Below are positions 48,418 through 59,260 of a stretch of DNA of 64,000 bases, piece after piece. This DNA is from Nocardia puris (lineage in GTDB: Bacteria; Actinomycetota; Actinomycetes; Mycobacteriales; Mycobacteriaceae). The stretch lies in NCBI RefSeq assembly GCF_003315035.1, contig NZ_QNRE01000002.1:868001-932000 (forward strand), written 5' to 3'. The notes under the pieces are model-generated. The model had not been told where the DNA came from. It worked only from the letters and a program-made list of their open reading frames with translations, and did no database searches. The position numbers were made by a program, and so were the translations under genes. Every line of letters starts with the position of its first letter. The first letter of the stretch is position 1.

Positions 48418-49833
48418 TCAGGACACGATGCGCACGGCGTAGGGCATGATGCCGCTCTCGCGGACCGGCGACACCTTCACCACGTCACCGGACTGCGGGG
48501 CCTCCACCATCTTCCCGTTGCCCAGGTACAGCGCCACGTGCTGGCTACCGCCCGGCCCCCAGAACAGCATGTCGCCGCGCATCCGCTCGCCCACCGGCAC
48601 GCGGGTGCCCGCGTTGTACTGGTAGCCGCTGTAGTGCGGGAGCGAGACGCCGATGCCCGCGAACGCGTACAGCATCAGGCCGGAGCAGTCGAAGCCGATC
48701 TTGTTGTAGTCGCCGTGGCTGTCGGCCACGCCGCCGTCGCGGATGCCGAGGGTGGGACCGTCCTCGTCACCGCCGCCCCACGCGTACTGCACACCCAGTT
48801 GCGACATGGCGCGGTCCACCACGATCTCCACCGCCTCCGAACCGCGCACCGACGGCACGTCCGTCTTGGGTGTGCTGCGCGTGGGCGGGGGTGCGTCCTC
48901 GAGCTGGGTGTGCGGCCGTTTCCCGTTGCCCGCCTGGGCCGCTCGATCGCGCGCGGCCTGGTCGGCGGCGGCGCGGGCGGCGGCCGCCGCGGCGGCGGCC
49001 TGGATCGCGGCCTCCTCGGCGCGGCGCTGCTGATCCCACGACTGGTACGCCTCGCGCTGGCTCTGCAATCCGGCCACGTTCGCGCGAGCGGCGTCCAGCC
49101 GGCTCTGCGCGGCATCGCGTTCGCGCAGCAGGCTGTCGCGCTGCGCGGTCTGGCGGTCCACCTCGGCCTTGGCCTGCGCGACGGCGTGCTCGGCGTCGTC
49201 CTTCTTCTGCTGGGCCACCGCCGCGGCCGCGTCGGCCTGCGCCTTGGCCTGGCGCGCAGTCGAATTGCGGTTGCCCTGCTCGATCTGGGCGCGGCGCAGC
49301 GCGTCGAGCACCTGCCGCTGGTTCTTGGACACCAGCCCGAGCACCTGGGAGCGGTCGATGGCCGCGCCCGGTGTGGACGCGGCGAGGTAGGTGACCATGG
49401 AGCCCACGCCGGGACGGGTGTAGGCCTGGGTGGCGAAGTCGTCGAATTCATGCCGGGCGCGAACGACTTCGTCGCCGGCGACGGCCAGATCCCGCTCGGT
49501 GCTCGTGACCACGGCGGCCGCCGCGTCGACGGCGTCGCGGGCGTTCTGCAGGTCGACCAGCGCCCGGTTGACCTCCTCGCGCTTGATCGCGAGCGCGCCG
49601 TCGAGTTCCTGGAGTTGCTGGTTCACCGAGCCGACCTGGTTGATGAGCGCGCCCACCTCGCCGATGCCCGCGTCGACGCGCGCGCCCGCGTCGGCGATCT
49701 CCCCGTCGCTGGGGTTGGGGGGCGGGGGCGGCACCGAGGCGGTGGGACCGGCGGTGACGACCACCGCGACACACACCAGCAAACCCAGAGCGACCGATAG
49801 CCCGCGCCGCCCGATCCGGCCTGTTCCGCGCAT
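48418..49833 (-). CDS. ripA: Peptidoglycan endopeptidase RipA, NlpC/P60
   Basis: A 471-residue secreted hydrolase that cuts the D-Glu-mDAP bond for daughter cell separation. A signal peptide (LSVALGLLVCVAVVVTAGPTAS) is followed by a long coiled-coil domain (residues 50-310, many Gln/Ala/Arg heptads) and a linker, then the NlpC/P60 domain with Cys383 (GFDCSGL), His432 (SQHVALYL) and Glu444, the same numbers as in mycobacterial RipA. ATG 49833 is chosen since the frame upstream has no signal peptide logic. Confidence 0.95.
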   Translation of the reverse strand: MRGTGRIGRRGLSVALGLLVCVAVVVTAGPTASVPPPPPNPSDGEIADAGARVDAGIGEVGALINQVGSVNQQLQELDGALAIKREEVNRALVDLQNARDAVDAAAAVVTSTERDLAVAGDEVVRARHEFDDFATQAYTRPGVGSMVTYLAASTPGAAIDRSQVLGLVSKNQRQVLDALRRAQIEQGNRNSTARQAKAQADAAAAVAQQKKDDAEHAVAQAKAEVDRQTAQRDSLLRERDAAQSRLDAARANVAGLQSQREAYQSWDQQRRAEEAAIQAAAAAAAARAAADQAARDRAAQAGNGKRPHTQLEDAPPPTRSTPKTDVPSVRGSEAVEIVVDRAMSQLGVQYAWGGGDEDGPTLGIRDGGVADSHGDYNKIGFDCSGLMLYAFAGIGVSLPHYSGYQYNAGTRVPVGERMRGDMLFWGPGGSQHVALYLGNGKMVEAPQSGDVVKVSPVRESGIMPYAVRIVS

Positions 49834-50098
49834 CGCACCTCCAAGGACCCGAGTCCGGCTTCGCCTCACGAGCCCCGACCGCACCATCGAGCTCAGTGGT
49901 GGGCGGATAGCCCTCGACAACACTTGTTCCCCATCGGTAACCACTCGAACCGTACGACACTTCTGTCACCAAGAAAACTCCAGCAACAGAATCACACACG
50001 CGTAATTCCGCGCATTGCCGGGAATTAGCCAGATGCGCGCAGGGGATTCGGGGTTAAAACAAACCGACCGTTAGGAAAAGTGGCGAAGAGGAGACCGA

Positions 50099-50701
50099 TT
50101 ACCGGTCGACGGGGTGATTCTCGCTCGGCGGCGCGGCGTCCGACTCGGCCTTGGCGCGGCGCACCTTGACCCAGTAGAGCCCGCCCACGGCCAGCGCGGT
50201 GCCCGCCAGCAACACCGAGGTGATCGCGGTCCAGGACACCATGTCCGACTCCTCGAGGCGGTCCACGAAGATCCGCGCGGCCGCCACCGAATCGCCCTGC
50301 TTGCTCTTGGCCGCGTCCTCGGCCCACTCGAGCTTCACCCGGCTGATGGTGTCGCTGTGCGTGCCCACCCAATCGTCGCTGAAGACCACCACGGTCCCGG
50401 GTTCGGATTTGCCGATCTCGATGGCCAGGTCCCGTAGATTGGAATCGTGTCCTGGATTCCCGGGGATCACCACGATGGTCAGCTCGAGCCCGTCGGCCCG
50501 CGCCTCGGTCACTATCGCCTCGAGCCCGGCCCGGTCCCTGCCCTCCGGTGCGGCGACGTTGGTCTGCGCGACCTCGGCCTTGATCGTCGACAGCGTGTCC
50601 GCGTCGATCGTCGGCGGCAGCTCCGCGCGCTGGGGAGTGAAAACCGAGGTGTACGTGGGCGCCATCTTCCATCCGGTCTGTCGAGCCGCGTCGGCGGACA
50701 T
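50099..50701 (-). CDS. DUF6676-like membrane protein (Rv1476-like)
   Basis: A 200-residue protein with a soluble N-terminal domain of about 150 residues (DGLELTIVVIPGNPGHDSNLRD, TVVVFSDDWVGTHSD) and one C-terminal helix (ITSVLLAGTALAVGGLYWV) ending in a short charged tail. A conserved tyrosine/aspartate-rich phosphatase-like look (TPM domain) is possible. It lies upstream of ripA on the same strand and is divergent from acnA, exactly as Rv1476 in mycobacteria. ATG 50701 or ATG 50665. Confidence 0.78.
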   Translation of the reverse strand: MSADAARQTGWKMAPTYTSVFTPQRAELPPTIDADTLSTIKAEVAQTNVAAPEGRDRAGLEAIVTEARADGLELTIVVIPGNPGHDSNLRDLAIEIGKSEPGTVVVFSDDWVGTHSDTISRVKLEWAEDAAKSKQGDSVAAARIFVDRLEESDMVSWTAITSVLLAGTALAVGGLYWVKVRRAKAESDAAPPSENHPVDR

Positions 50702-50718
50702 TCAACACTGCAGGGTGA

Positions 50719-53763
<3,045 letters not shown>

Positions 53764-53768
53764 CGTGT

Positions 53769-53794
53769 CCCGGTTCCCGTGCGCGGGAACCGGG
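53769..53794. terminator. Strong terminator after acnA
   Basis: A perfect 11-bp inverted repeat (CCCGGTTCCCG with CGGGAACCGGG, loop TGCG) starts six bases after the acnA stop. Confidence 0.75.
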
Positions 53795-53840
53795 TCCGTC
53801 GCGGAGCATGTGGTCGGCCGCGCGTGGCCGATCGTCCGAG

Positions 53841-53875
53841 GGTCCGCGCACCGCACGTTTCGCGGTGCGCGGACC
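53841..53875. terminator. Second hairpin between acnA and acnR
   Basis: A perfect 14-bp inverted repeat (53841-53854 with 53862-53875, loop ACGTTTC) stands 46 bases before acnR. It may back up the first terminator or set the level of readthrough into acnR. Confidence 0.6.
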
Positions 53876-53920
53876 TGTCCGCATTGCCCGTTTCGCCCTC
53901 GCCGAGGAGCCTCAGCCCCC

Positions 53921-54487
53921 ATGCCCAAGGTCAGCGACGACCATCTCGCCGCCCGACGAAGTCAGATACTCGACGGGGCCCGGCGCTGCTTCGCCGAATA
54001 CGGCTACGACGGCGCGACGGTGCGCCGCCTCGAAGAAGCCATCGGCCTGTCGCGCGGCGCCATCTTCCACCACTTCCGCGACAAGGACGCGCTGTTCCTG
54101 GCCTTGGCCCAAGAGGACGCCGAGCGCATGGCCGATGTCGCGGCCAATCAGGGTCTGGTGCAGGTCATGCGGGACATGCTCGCCGACCCCGACCAATTCA
54201 ATTGGCTCGGTACGCGTTTGGAGATCGCACGCCGCCTGCGCACCGACCCCGACTTCCGCGCCGGCTGGACCCAGCGCTCCGCCGACCTCACCGCCGCCAC
54301 CCTCGCCCGCCTCGAGCGCCGCAAGGCCGCGGGCGCCCTGCGCGACGACGTCCCCACCGACGTCCTGCTCGGCTACCTCGACCTCGTCCTCGACGGCCTC
54401 ATCGCCCGCATCGCCTCCGGCCACACCAACGAAAACCTCTCCGCCGTCCTGGATCTCGTCGAAGCCTCGGTCCGCCGCAAGGATTGA
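53921..54487 (+). CDS. acnR: TetR family regulator AcnR
   Basis: A 188-residue TetR protein with a helix-turn-helix at about residues 20-60 (FAEYGYDGATVRRLEEAIG, RGAIFHHFRDKDALF). It lies directly downstream of acnA, as do AcnR of C. glutamicum and Rv1474c of M. tuberculosis, which repress acn and bind citrate or cis-aconitate with magnesium. The matching operator is at 50814-50829, so repression of acnA and autoregulation by readthrough are likely. ATG 53921. Confidence 0.88.
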   Translation: MPKVSDDHLAARRSQILDGARRCFAEYGYDGATVRRLEEAIGLSRGAIFHHFRDKDALFLALAQEDAERMADVAANQGLVQVMRDMLADPDQFNWLGTRLEIARRLRTDPDFRAGWTQRSADLTAATLARLERRKAAGALRDDVPTDVLLGYLDLVLDGLIARIASGHTNENLSAVLDLVEASVRRKD

Positions 54488-54642
54488 ACGTGCGCGCCCG
54501 GCGCGTCCCGGTAACAGGCGCTTCGCCTCGCGCGACTGGGTTGATATCTCCGCCGATTCGAATCCCGACGCCTTGTGCACCGATCGGCGACGTCCCGCCG
54601 AGACACGCCGCGACCGTCGTCCGGCACGCAGAGAGGCCGCCC

Positions 54643-55761
54643 ATGACCGACGCACCGCCGACCGTCGACGCTCCGGCGGAATGGCGACTGGACCCGCCCG
54701 ACGAACTCGCCGTGCGCGGGTTGCAGATCCGGATGATGCGCGCCGACGTGGCGGCGACACGCAAAGGCAAGGCCGCCGAACGTAAGTCGGCGGTGCTGGA
54801 CGAATTCGCCTCGGCCTTCACCGCATTGCGTGACGCACCCACCCCGGCGGCGGACGAGAACGCCGCACCGCTCGATCTCGACGCCATTCTGGGGGACGTC
54901 ACCGCACTGGCGACGCGGATCACCGAACGCCCGCGCGCGGTCTCCGCGCTGATCGAACTGATGGTGTTCACGCCCTGGCCGGACGGGATCACCTGGGATT
55001 CCGGGGCCCGCAAATCCGCGCTGGACGAGGCCGCCCGCGACCTTGCCGGGTTGGCGCCCGGCGATCTCGCGGCCCTCACCCGCGAATTCGACGCCGTCAT
55101 GAAACAGTTGCGGCGCAAGTCGATCCGGTGGGGACGGGTCGCGGCGGTGACCGTCGTCGGCTTGGGAGCGGGCGTCATGACCGGCGGGATGGCGGCGCCG
55201 GCGATCGGCGCCGCCGTCGGCGGCACGCTCGGGCTCAGCGGCGCCGCCGCGACCTCCGCCGGACTCGCCGCGCTGGGCGGCGGATCACTCGCGGCGGGCG
55301 GTTTCGGCGTCGCGGGCGGCACCGCGCTGGTGACCGGTGTCAGCGGGCTGACCGCCGCCGGTGTGGCGGGCGCGAGCGCCCGGTACAGCCGCTTCGGCAG
55401 CGGCACCCTCGCCCTCGACGCGGTGAAGATCGCGCTGGCCGCCCGGCTGCTCGCCGCCGAGGACGCCGACCGCGATCAGAAACTGCGGCGGATCGTGGAG
55501 AGCCTGCAGCAGACCGCGAACCACCTCGCGGAGAAGACGAATCTGCTCACCGAGCGGATCGCCGAGTTGAAGGAACAGAACCGCGCGCTGTCCGACGACA
55601 ACAATAGCCTGCGCGCGGCGGTGACGCGGCTGCGCACCGAGCTGATCGACGCCAGGGCCGACACCAAGCGGCTGCGCGCGGAACTCGAAGCGGCGCAACG
55701 GGATCGGGCGACGGTCGACGTTGTTCTCGACCGGCTGCCGTCGGTGGCGGCCGGCGAATGA
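54643..55761 (+). CDS. Membrane protein with glycine-rich hairpin and C-terminal coiled coil
   Basis: A 372-residue protein. Residues 1-160 are helical and charged. Residues about 165-250 are a glycine/alanine-rich hydrophobic stretch with glycine-zipper spacing (VGLGAGVMTGGMAAPAIGA, GLAALGGGSLAAGGFGVAGG), long enough for two or more membrane passages. The remainder is a heptad coiled coil (HLAEKTNLLTERIAELKEQN, LRAAVTRLRTELIDARADTK). The glycine-zipper region recalls DUF726/TMCO4-like and pore-forming proteins. It forms a pair with the next gene (ATGA overlap). The family is not one I recognise. Confidence 0.65.
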   Translation: MTDAPPTVDAPAEWRLDPPDELAVRGLQIRMMRADVAATRKGKAAERKSAVLDEFASAFTALRDAPTPAADENAAPLDLDAILGDVTALATRITERPRAVSALIELMVFTPWPDGITWDSGARKSALDEAARDLAGLAPGDLAALTREFDAVMKQLRRKSIRWGRVAAVTVVGLGAGVMTGGMAAPAIGAAVGGTLGLSGAAATSAGLAALGGGSLAAGGFGVAGGTALVTGVSGLTAAGVAGASARYSRFGSGTLALDAVKIALAARLLAAEDADRDQKLRRIVESLQQTANHLAEKTNLLTERIAELKEQNRALSDDNNSLRAAVTRLRTELIDARADTKRLRAELEAAQRDRATVDVVLDRLPSVAAGE

Positions 55762-56966
55762 GCGACGACGCCGACCGCAACCTCGACGCGCTCGCCCGCC
55801 GCCTGGCCGACGTCGACCGCGCCGTCGACGCCGCGCTCGGTGACGATCCGGTCGCGGCGTCCCTCCAGGTCTCCCCGCACCGCCTGTCCTATGACGAACT
55901 CACCGCCTTCAACGACGAATTGCGCGAGCGCTCGGGATGGACCGGGGTGGATCCCGAAGCCGGACTCACTCCGGAACACCGCGAGGCCCTGGCGGCGTGG
56001 CGGGAGCGGCACCGCCTGCGGTGGACGGACCGCGACCTGGCGATCGTCGGCGTCGCGGGGCTGGTCGGCGCGCTGTCGGTCTGGTTCGACTCGTCGATCG
56101 ACGGCGGCGTGCGCACCGGATTCGGCAAGCTCGAGGCGACCGACCGCGTGAGCCGGTGGAGGAAGGCGGGCGAACGGCTGCCCATCGACTTCATGGGTGC
56201 CGGATTCGGCGGCCGGACCCATCGCATCAAATCCGGCGGACATGATCTGCTGCGCGTCTTCAGTTCCCTGCGGTCGATCGTCGACGGCGAATTCCACGGC
56301 AAGAGAAGAGAATCCGGCCGCAAGGTGGACTTCTCCGAGGGCGGGAGATTCGATGAGGTCGACGGGTGGGCCGACGCCGCGGGCCGGCTCATGCGCCATC
56401 TCGCGGCCGACTTCCTCACGCCCATGAGCCTGCCCGTCCCCGGTACGAGCTGGCTCTACGACAGCGACGACGAGCGGGTCGAGCAGTTCGCCCTGCATGC
56501 GTACTCTGGGCTGCGCGCGGGCGAAGGGTGGAATCTGCGCAGCGCGACGGTCGGCCCCGGCTTCACCGCGCTCCTGACCGAGGTGATCGTGCGCACCCAC
56601 GTCGCAGCGGAGGCGTACGAGCATACCGGCGCCCTGTCCGCGCCCACCCGAGCACAGCGGCGCAAACGCACGGAGCTGCTGCTCGCCGCGCACACGCTGG
56701 TCGGCGCCGTCTCGCTGGGCAAGACGGCCGCGCGCTTGGTCGCGATGCCCGGCGCGCACGGACGCCCGCACCCGGCGGCGATCCGGCACCTCCAATTGCC
56801 GACCCTGATCCGCGCGGGGCACCTCGCCGTCGGCGTGGTCCGGGACGCGCGCTCCACCGACCGGTATTCGGCGCGGACCTGGGACGAACTGGTGGTCGGC
56901 TCGGCGCGGGTGTGGCAGCTGGACCTGCCCGCGGTGCTGGAGGAACGCTGCGCGCTCGACGACTGA
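55758..56966 (+). CDS. Uncharacterised partner of the glycine-rich membrane protein
   Basis: A 402-residue, mostly helical protein whose start overlaps the stop of the preceding gene, so the two are coupled. One hydrophobic stretch (LAIVGVAGLVGALSVWF, about residue 95-112) may be a membrane helix. Blocks such as DFMGAGFGGRTHRIKSGGHD and DEVDGWADAAGRLMRHLAADF look conserved but match no family I know. The pair is inserted between acnR and the Rv1473-like ABC-F region and has no counterpart in the mycobacterial order. Function unknown; an effector-partner or defence module is one speculative reading. Confidence 0.6.
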   Translation: MSDDADRNLDALARRLADVDRAVDAALGDDPVAASLQVSPHRLSYDELTAFNDELRERSGWTGVDPEAGLTPEHREALAAWRERHRLRWTDRDLAIVGVAGLVGALSVWFDSSIDGGVRTGFGKLEATDRVSRWRKAGERLPIDFMGAGFGGRTHRIKSGGHDLLRVFSSLRSIVDGEFHGKRRESGRKVDFSEGGRFDEVDGWADAAGRLMRHLAADFLTPMSLPVPGTSWLYDSDDERVEQFALHAYSGLRAGEGWNLRSATVGPGFTALLTEVIVRTHVAAEAYEHTGALSAPTRAQRRKRTELLLAAHTLVGAVSLGKTAARLVAMPGAHGRPHPAAIRHLQLPTLIRAGHLAVGVVRDARSTDRYSARTWDELVVGSARVWQLDLPAVLEERCALDD

Positions 56967-56975
56967 GCGGTCACG

Positions 56976-57482
56976 TCAGGGTTCGCCTTCCAGAGCGGTG
57001 AGGAGTTGGCGGATCAGGCGGTCGAGGGTGTGGCGGTCGGGGGTGGAGAGGGGGGCGAGGAGGCGGGATTCGTTGGCTACGTGGGCGGTGACGACCTCGT
57101 CGACGAGGGTGCGGCCGGCGTCGGTGAGGGCGACGCGGATGGCGCGGCGGTCGGTGGCGTCAGCGGTGCGGCGGACCAGGCCCGCCGATTCGAGGCGGTC
57201 GAGGCGGCCGGTCATGCCCGCGCGGGAGAGCATGAGTGTGTCGGCCAGGACCGACGGGTTCAGTTCGTAGGGCGCACCGGAGCGGCGCAGCGCGGCGAGC
57301 ACGTCGAATTCGCCGCGCTGCAAACCGTGCGCGGTGAACACGGCTTCGATCTCGCGCTGCGCGACAACCATCAGCCTGCCCAGGCGGCCGATGATCGCCA
57401 TCGCCTCGAGGTCCAGGTCGGGGCGCTCGCGGCGCCACTGGGCGGCGATCGCGTCGACGGCATCCGGCTTCGATTCGGTCAT
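56976..57482 (-). CDS. MarR family transcriptional regulator
   Basis: A 168-residue winged-helix regulator: helix DLEAMAIIGRLGRLMVVAQREIEAVF, then GLQRGEFDVLAALRRSG, ELNPSVLADTLMLSRAGMTGRLDRLE and the wing RTADATDRRAIRVALTDAG. ATG 57482 is the start; the frame stays open upstream over the cupin gene by chance. It is divergent from the cupin gene with 69 bases between them, and an inverted repeat in that gap is its probable operator. The ligand is unknown. Confidence 0.88.
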   Translation of the reverse strand: MTESKPDAVDAIAAQWRRERPDLDLEAMAIIGRLGRLMVVAQREIEAVFTAHGLQRGEFDVLAALRRSGAPYELNPSVLADTLMLSRAGMTGRLDRLESAGLVRRTADATDRRAIRVALTDAGRTLVDEVVTAHVANESRLLAPLSTPDRHTLDRLIRQLLTALEGEP

Positions 57483-57509
57483 GGACAGGAGTCTATTCGT
57501 CGCGATATA

Positions 57510-57538
57510 GTTCGGTAGCGAATTATCAATCACCGAAC
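57510..57538. promoter_or_regulatory. Inverted repeat GTTCGGT-N15-ACCGAAC, probable MarR operator
   Basis: Perfect 7-bp arms (57510-57516 and 57532-57538) surround an AT-rich centre. The site lies 28 bases before the marR start and 13 bases before the cupin start, so binding would shut both genes. Confidence 0.6.
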
Positions 57539-57551
57539 AATTGGAGTCGTC

Positions 57552-58049
57552 ATGACCGCCCCCACCCGCCCCGCCGCCCTGGTCCACCCCGACGAGGCCG
57601 AGACCATCGGCACCGACACCGCTCGGGTGCGCCTGCTCCTCGACGCCGACCGCACCGGCGATTCGGTGAGCACCGTCGAGGTGATCCTGGCGCGCGGAGC
57701 CGACGGCGCCGCACCGCATTTCCACACAAAGTCCGACGAACTGTTCGTCGTCACCGAGGGCGAGATCCAGGTCCTCGCCGGCGAGGAGATCGTCACGGTC
57801 GGTGCGGGCGGCGCCCTGGTGGTCCCGAAATTCATGCCGCACGCGTTCGGCGCCACCCCCGACAGCACCGCGCGCCTGGTGATCGCCCTCATGCCGGGCG
57901 TGCGCCGCTTCGGCTACTTCCGCCTCCTGGACCGCCTGGCCCGCGGCGAGGCCACCTTCGAGGACCTGGCCGCGAGCCAGGACGAGTACGACAACCACTT
58001 CGTCGACGCCCCCGCCTGGTGGGCGGAGCGCAACGCCCACCGCGCCTGA
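57552..58049 (+). CDS. Cupin domain-containing protein
   Basis: A 165-residue single-domain cupin. Metal ligands are visible in motif 1 (GAAPHFHTKSDELFVVTEGEIQV: His-x-His and Glu) and motif 2 (VPKFMPHAFGATP: His). A C-terminal extension (RLARGEATFEDLAASQDEYDNHF) completes the protein. Cupins of this type bind small aromatic or lipid-derived molecules; some are quercetinase-like oxygenases. Control by the divergent MarR protein suggests a response to a xenobiotic. ATG 57552 follows the operator directly. Confidence 0.85.
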   Translation: MTAPTRPAALVHPDEAETIGTDTARVRLLLDADRTGDSVSTVEVILARGADGAAPHFHTKSDELFVVTEGEIQVLAGEEIVTVGAGGALVVPKFMPHAFGATPDSTARLVIALMPGVRRFGYFRLLDRLARGEATFEDLAASQDEYDNHFVDAPAWWAERNAHRA

Positions 58050-58141
58050 GGCGCCGGATCATGCGCCCACCAGCCCGAATGTGGCGCACACGGCACCCGA
58101 TCCGGGAACAGGCAGGCACCCGACCTCGGTTGGACCGGGTT

Positions 58142-58558
58142 ATGAGCCACACTGTGCCGATCGTCGTCCGCGGCTACGAACTGGACACCCTGGGCCACGT
58201 GAACCAGGCCGTCTACCACCAGTACGCCGAGCACGCGCGCTGGGAACTGCTGCGCGAGGCCGGCCTCGCCGGCGACAAGCTGATCGCCGCGGGCATCGCC
58301 CCGGTGGTCCTCGAGACCACCATCAAGTACCTGCGCGAGCTGCGCGGCGGCGACGAGATCACCGTGACCACCGACTCGGAATGGACCAGCGGCAAGATCT
58401 TCCGCTTCCGCCAGAGGATCGTGAAGCTGGACGGCACCGTGTCGGCCGAGCTCGTGGTCACCGGCGGCGTCATGGATCTGACCGCGCGCAAGCTGATCGC
58501 CGACCCCGCCGAGCGCCTGCGGGCCCTCGCCGATCGCCCCGATCTGCTGGATCTGTAG
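58142..58558 (+). CDS. Acyl-CoA thioesterase, 4HBT hotdog family
   Basis: A 138-residue single-hotdog thioesterase. The family start VRGYELDTLGHVNQAVYHQYAEHARWE contains the Asp-x3-His-x-N signature (DTLGHVN) with the catalytic aspartate. These tetrameric enzymes hydrolyse short or medium acyl-CoAs or 4-hydroxybenzoyl-CoA. ATG 58142 is the start. It follows the cupin gene by 92 bases and ends in a hairpin terminator, so it is probably a separate unit or the last gene of the cupin transcript. Confidence 0.88.
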   Translation: MSHTVPIVVRGYELDTLGHVNQAVYHQYAEHARWELLREAGLAGDKLIAAGIAPVVLETTIKYLRELRGGDEITVTTDSEWTSGKIFRFRQRIVKLDGTVSAELVVTGGVMDLTARKLIADPAERLRALADRPDLLDL

Positions 58559-58568
58559 CCCGCCGCCA

Positions 58569-58604
58569 CCCCCGGGCAAGCGCTCTGGCGCACGGCGCCC
58601 GGGG
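58569..58604. terminator. Hairpin terminator after the thioesterase gene
   Basis: CCCCGGGC (58570-58577) pairs with GCCCGGGG (58597-58604) and is followed by TTGT, about ten bases after the stop codon. Confidence 0.65.
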
Positions 58605-58629
58605 TTGTAGCTCCAACGTTGCGAACCGC

Positions 58630-58652
58630 GTTTTTCCGTGGCACGGAAAAAC
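58630..58652. promoter_or_regulatory. Perfect 10-bp palindrome with 3-base centre
   Basis: GTTTTTCCGT (58630-58639), then GGC, then ACGGAAAAAC (58643-58652). This AT-rich element in high-GC DNA may be an operator of the following precursor/ATP-grasp pair or a second terminator of the thioesterase gene. A TATGAT at 58730-58735 could be the -10 box of the pair. Confidence 0.45.
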
Positions 58653-58788
58653 TTTCGGCGCGCACGCCGAACCGCGCGACAGGCGTGGTGAAATCTCGCG
58701 ATCCGGGCCGGGCGTCCCACGGCACGCGTTATGATCCAGGTCACGCTCGGGGGTCCTGGCAAATCGCGAGCAGATCGGAGAGCAGACC

Positions 58789-59247
58789 ATGGCCGACGCA
58801 TACCACCGCCCCGGTGCCGCGCCGACGGACGACCGCGTCCCCGCACTCCACGGCCTGCTCGTGGCCGAGTCGGACCGCGAGATATCCGTGCGCGTCGCCG
58901 AGGGTACGTGGACGTTCCGCCGGTCCGATGTGCTGCGCGTCCTCGATCACGCCGACCCCGCGCCCGAGGCCGAAGCGGGCCGTCGCGTACTGGTCGACAT
59001 CCGCCCCGGCGCGACCGCCGATTTCACCCGCCGCCTGCGCGTGGAACTGGTGGACCGCCCGATGACGCTGGCCGCCGCGCCCTCCCCCGCGCTGGGAGAC
59101 GAACTGCTGCAACAACTCACGGATTCCTGGGCCGAGGGCCTGCGCCTGGCGCCGTGCCCGGCGACCGGCGGAGCGACCTTCACCTACTGTCAGACGAAAT
59201 CGCTCGCGACCAGCGACGACGGCATCAACTGCGACAGTCTCGACTGA
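58789..59247 (+). CDS. Putative graspetide precursor with large leader domain
   Basis: A 152-residue protein starting at ATG 58789 with GGAGAG in front. The first 120 residues look like a folded domain of alternating strands (REISVRVAEGTWTFRRSDVL, RRVLVDIRPG) and a helix (DELLQQLTDSWAEGL). The last 23 residues (130-152) differ in character: Thr130, Thr132, Thr136, Ser138, Thr141, Ser142 and Ser150 alternate with Asp143, Asp144, Asp149 and Asp152 plus two cysteines. That is the composition of an ester-crosslinked graspetide core. It stands 13 bases before an MvdD-like ATP-grasp ligase gene. That it is the substrate is inference. Confidence 0.55.
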   Translation: MADAYHRPGAAPTDDRVPALHGLLVAESDREISVRVAEGTWTFRRSDVLRVLDHADPAPEAEAGRRVLVDIRPGATADFTRRLRVELVDRPMTLAAAPSPALGDELLQQLTDSWAEGLRLAPCPATGGATFTYCQTKSLATSDDGINCDSLD

Positions 59248-59260
59248 GCGGACCTGCTCT

